Below are positions 59,617 through 61,381 of a stretch of 61,381 bases of DNA, piece after piece. The notes under the pieces are model-generated. The model saw only the letters and a list, made by a program, of their open reading frames with translations, was not told the origin of the DNA and made no database searches. How positions within the stretch are numbered: position 1 is the first letter of the stretch; each line of letters starts with the position of its first letter. Position numbers and translations under genes: made by a program. The DNA comes from Chromatiales bacterium (lineage in GTDB: Bacteria > Pseudomonadota > Gammaproteobacteria > UBA6429 > Thiohalophilaceae). The stretch lies in the NCBI GenBank assembly GCA_026984045.1, contig JALSSV010000043.1, forward strand, positions 1 to 61,381, in the 5' to 3' direction.

Positions 59617-61381
59617 CTAATACGTCCTCGCCGCGCGGTTGCGCACCGCGGCGGCCTGTTGGTCTTCCACCGGTTCGATGCGCACGGCCGCCTGCTTGAA
59701 GGCCGGCTGGCGGGAGTGGGGATCCAGCAGGCCGAGGGTCAGGCGGTTGACGCATTCGTGGAAGTGGAAGGGGATGAACACCATGTTGTAGGGCACCCGC
59801 TGGGTGGTCTGCACCAGCACCACGGCGTCGCCGCGCTTCGACACCAGGCGGGCGTAACTGCCGTGTTCGATGCCGAGATCGCGGGCCGCATCGGGGTTCA
59901 TCTCCATGTAGGGGGTGGGGCTGAACTTGTTGAGGTTGCCCACCTTGCCGGTGCGGGTGCGGGAATGGAAGTGTTCCACCACCCGGCCGCTGTTGAGCCA
60001 GAAGGGGTATTCGTCGTCGGGCCGCTCGTTGTTGTCCACGAAGGGCAGCGGGATCAGTTTGGCCTTGCCGTCGGCGTGCTGGAACTTGCCATCCGTGTAC
60101 AGGCGCGGCGTGCCGGTCTCGGCGCCTTCCGGGCAGGGCCACTGGATGCCCCGCTGCTGTTCGATCTTCTCGTGGGTCATGCCTGAATAGTCGAGCATGC
60201 GCCCTTTGGACAGCTCGCGCATCTCGTCGAACACGCCGGCGGCGGTTTCGGGGAAGCGCATCTTGCGCCCCTGCTCGAAGCGGGTGGCCATCTGGTTGAA
60301 GATCCACAGATCCGGCTTGGAGTCGGCATGGGGCGGCACCACGTTGCGGATCAGGTTCACCCGCCGCTCGGTGTTGGTGAAGCAGCCTTCCTTTTCGGCC
60401 CACAGGGCCGCGGGCAGATAGACGTGGCTGTATTCGTTGGTCTCCACGTCCTCGTAGGCATCCTGCACCACCAGGAACTCCAGCTTCTCCAGGGTCTTGC
60501 GGATCCGCGCCGTGTTGGGCATGGAGGTCATGGGATTGGTGGCGATGATCCACAGGCCCTTGATCTGCCCGGTCTCGATGGCAGGGAAGATGTCGGTCTG
60601 GAACAGGCCGCGCTTCTTGGGGAAGAACTCGGGATCGATGCCCCAGAAGTTGGCGATGTCGATACGATCCTGCTCGTTCTCCAGGGCACGGTAGCCCGGC
60701 AGGCCCGAGCAGGAAGACCATTCGCGGGTGCCCATGGCGTTGCACTGGCCGGTGATGGACAGGCTGCTGCCACCGGGCTTGCCGATGTTGCCGGTGATGA
60801 GGTTGAGGTTGTTGATCCCCACCACGCCGTCGGAACCATGAGTGGACTGGTTGATGCCCATGGTCCAGATGGTCATGGCCGCGCCGGCCTTGGCGTAGGT
60901 GCGCGCCACGTTGCGGATGGTGTCTTCGTCGATGCCGCAGATCCGCGAGGCGGTGAGCGGATCGTATTCCTTCACCAGGGCGGCGAATTCGTCGTAGCCG
61001 GAGGTGTGGGCCTCGATGTAGGCCCGATCCTCCAGTCCTTCCTCGAGGATCACGTGAGCCAGGGCGTTGAGCAGCACCACGTCGGTGCCCGGCTTGATGG
61101 GCAGGTGGATGTCGGCCATCTGGGCGAACATGGTGACCCGGGGATCGACGACGATCACCGGAAACCGGCGCTTCTCCAGCGCCTGCTTCAGGCGCCAGAA
61201 GATCACCGGGTGCTGCTCGGGCAGGTTGGAGCCGATGGCCAGCAGGCATTCGGTGTGCTCGAAATCCTCGTAACAGCCGGGCGGGCCGTCGGAGCCGAAG
61301 GAGCGCTTGTAGCCCGAGACCGCCGACGACATGCACAGGGTGGTGTTGCCGTCGTAGTTGTTGGTGCCGATCACGCCCCGT
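59617..61381 (-). CDS. Nas-type molybdopterin oxidoreductase catalytic subunit, 5' end outside the window
   Basis: At least 588 residues, open at the window edge. It follows the NarB/NasA pattern: GTNNYDGNTTLCMSSAVSGYKRSFGSDGPPGCYEDFE, VVDPRVTMFAQMADIHLPIKPGTD, SITGQCNAMGTREW, and the C-terminal bis-MGD block (NSGRVVEHFHSRTRTGKV). By alignment with the NasA here about 120 residues are missing, giving a total near 705-710, with no C-terminal [2Fe-2S] domain. Electrons would come from the ferredoxin/anchor fusion. A SoeA-type sulfite dehydrogenase is an alternative, but those are much longer. Confidence 0.85.
   Translation of the reverse strand, partial: RGVIGTNNYDGNTTLCMSSAVSGYKRSFGSDGPPGCYEDFEHTECLLAIGSNLPEQHPVIFWRLKQALEKRRFPVIVVDPRVTMFAQMADIHLPIKPGTDVVLLNALAHVILEEGLEDRAYIEAHTSGYDEFAALVKEYDPLTASRICGIDEDTIRNVARTYAKAGAAMTIWTMGINQSTHGSDGVVGINNLNLITGNIGKPGGSSLSITGQCNAMGTREWSSCSGLPGYRALENEQDRIDIANFWGIDPEFFPKKRGLFQTDIFPAIETGQIKGLWIIATNPMTSMPNTARIRKTLEKLEFLVVQDAYEDVETNEYSHVYLPAALWAEKEGCFTNTERRVNLIRNVVPPHADSKPDLWIFNQMATRFEQGRKMRFPETAAGVFDEMRELSKGRMLDYSGMTHEKIEQQRGIQWPCPEGAETGTPRLYTDGKFQHADGKAKLIPLPFVDNNERPDDEYPFWLNSGRVVEHFHSRTRTGKVGNLNKFSPTPYMEMNPDAARDLGIEHGSYARLVSKRGDAVVLVQTTQRVPYNMVFIPFHFHECVNRLTLGLLDPHSRQPAFKQAAVRIEPVEDQQAAAVRNRAARTY

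Noticed and set aside
57584-61381. Assignment of the molybdo subunit and fusion as SoeABC sulfite dehydrogenase
   Set aside because: The catalytic subunit projects to about 705-710 residues and reads like NarB/NasA, whereas SoeA-type subunits are much longer as I recall them; kept only as an alternative.

Overview
The window is 61.4 kb of GC-rich, densely coded chromosomal DNA. Its housekeeping blocks have gammaproteobacterial gene order: murJ-ribF-ileS divergent from rpsT, and rplU-rpmA-obgE-proB divergent from ispB followed by tRNA-Pro. A Gly/Tyr-rich exported protein resembling sulfur globule proteins, a DsrC/TusE-family protein and two Nas-type molybdoenzymes suggest a sulfur-oxidising lineage such as the Chromatiales. 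That placement is an inference.

Layout. 1-12 kb: ileS, ribF and murJ (minus), rpsT (plus), then a minus-strand block rplU-rpmA / obgE-hicB-hicA-proB in which a toxin-antitoxin pair sits between obgE and proB; ispB, tRNA-Pro(CGG) and a DUF2333 gene follow. 12-20 kb: an M48 lipoprotein protease, then a tightly overlapping seven-gene operon for adding 4-amino-4-deoxy-L-arabinose to lipid A, with ArnA split into two genes and only one small flippase gene. 20-26 kb: a five-hairpin miniature element with a probable TTAG target duplication, feoA (two FeoA domains)-feoB, an MgtC/DUF4010 membrane protein, and cbpA-cbpM. 25.6-30.3 kb: a five-gene lipid operon (GT4 glycosyltransferase, PlcP-like phosphoesterase, PAP2 phosphatase, second GT4, OlsB-like acyltransferase) preceded by four 7-mers at exact 11-bp spacing that look like a Pho box array; this fits phosphate-starvation lipid remodelling.

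31.4-45.6 kb is the most novel region. A strong sigma-54 promoter at 44016-44031 faces twelve consecutive minus-strand genes: an SCP2-type lipid carrier, an RND adaptor, an RND permease with a Lys-rich tail, three low-complexity exported proteins (one sulfur-globule-like, one made of eight 15-residue repeats), a LolA/DUF4412-like periplasmic protein, a ParA ATPase, a TPR membrane protein, a coiled-coil membrane protein, a dynamin-like GTPase and a Pro-rich membrane protein. A divergent PAS-AAA+-Fis sigma-54 activator lies next to two TGTTGC(A/G)CAAC(A/G) palindromes and a 20-bp AT palindrome. Together these suggest a regulated envelope or compartment-building system (hypothesis).

45.6-53.4 kb: a secreted lipase-like hydrolase and a signalling operon (MCP-like protein, STAS, REC-PP2C-HATPase regulator, hybrid kinase with HPt) behind a sigma-28-like promoter, resembling Hsb partner switching. 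53.6-61.4 kb: a DsrC-like protein lacking its C-terminal cysteines, NasA, a small membrane protein, a fused ferredoxin/DmsC-type anchor, and a second Nas-type catalytic subunit cut by the window end. The three gaps between the last four genes are each filled by a CGCAGAG-type inverted repeat.
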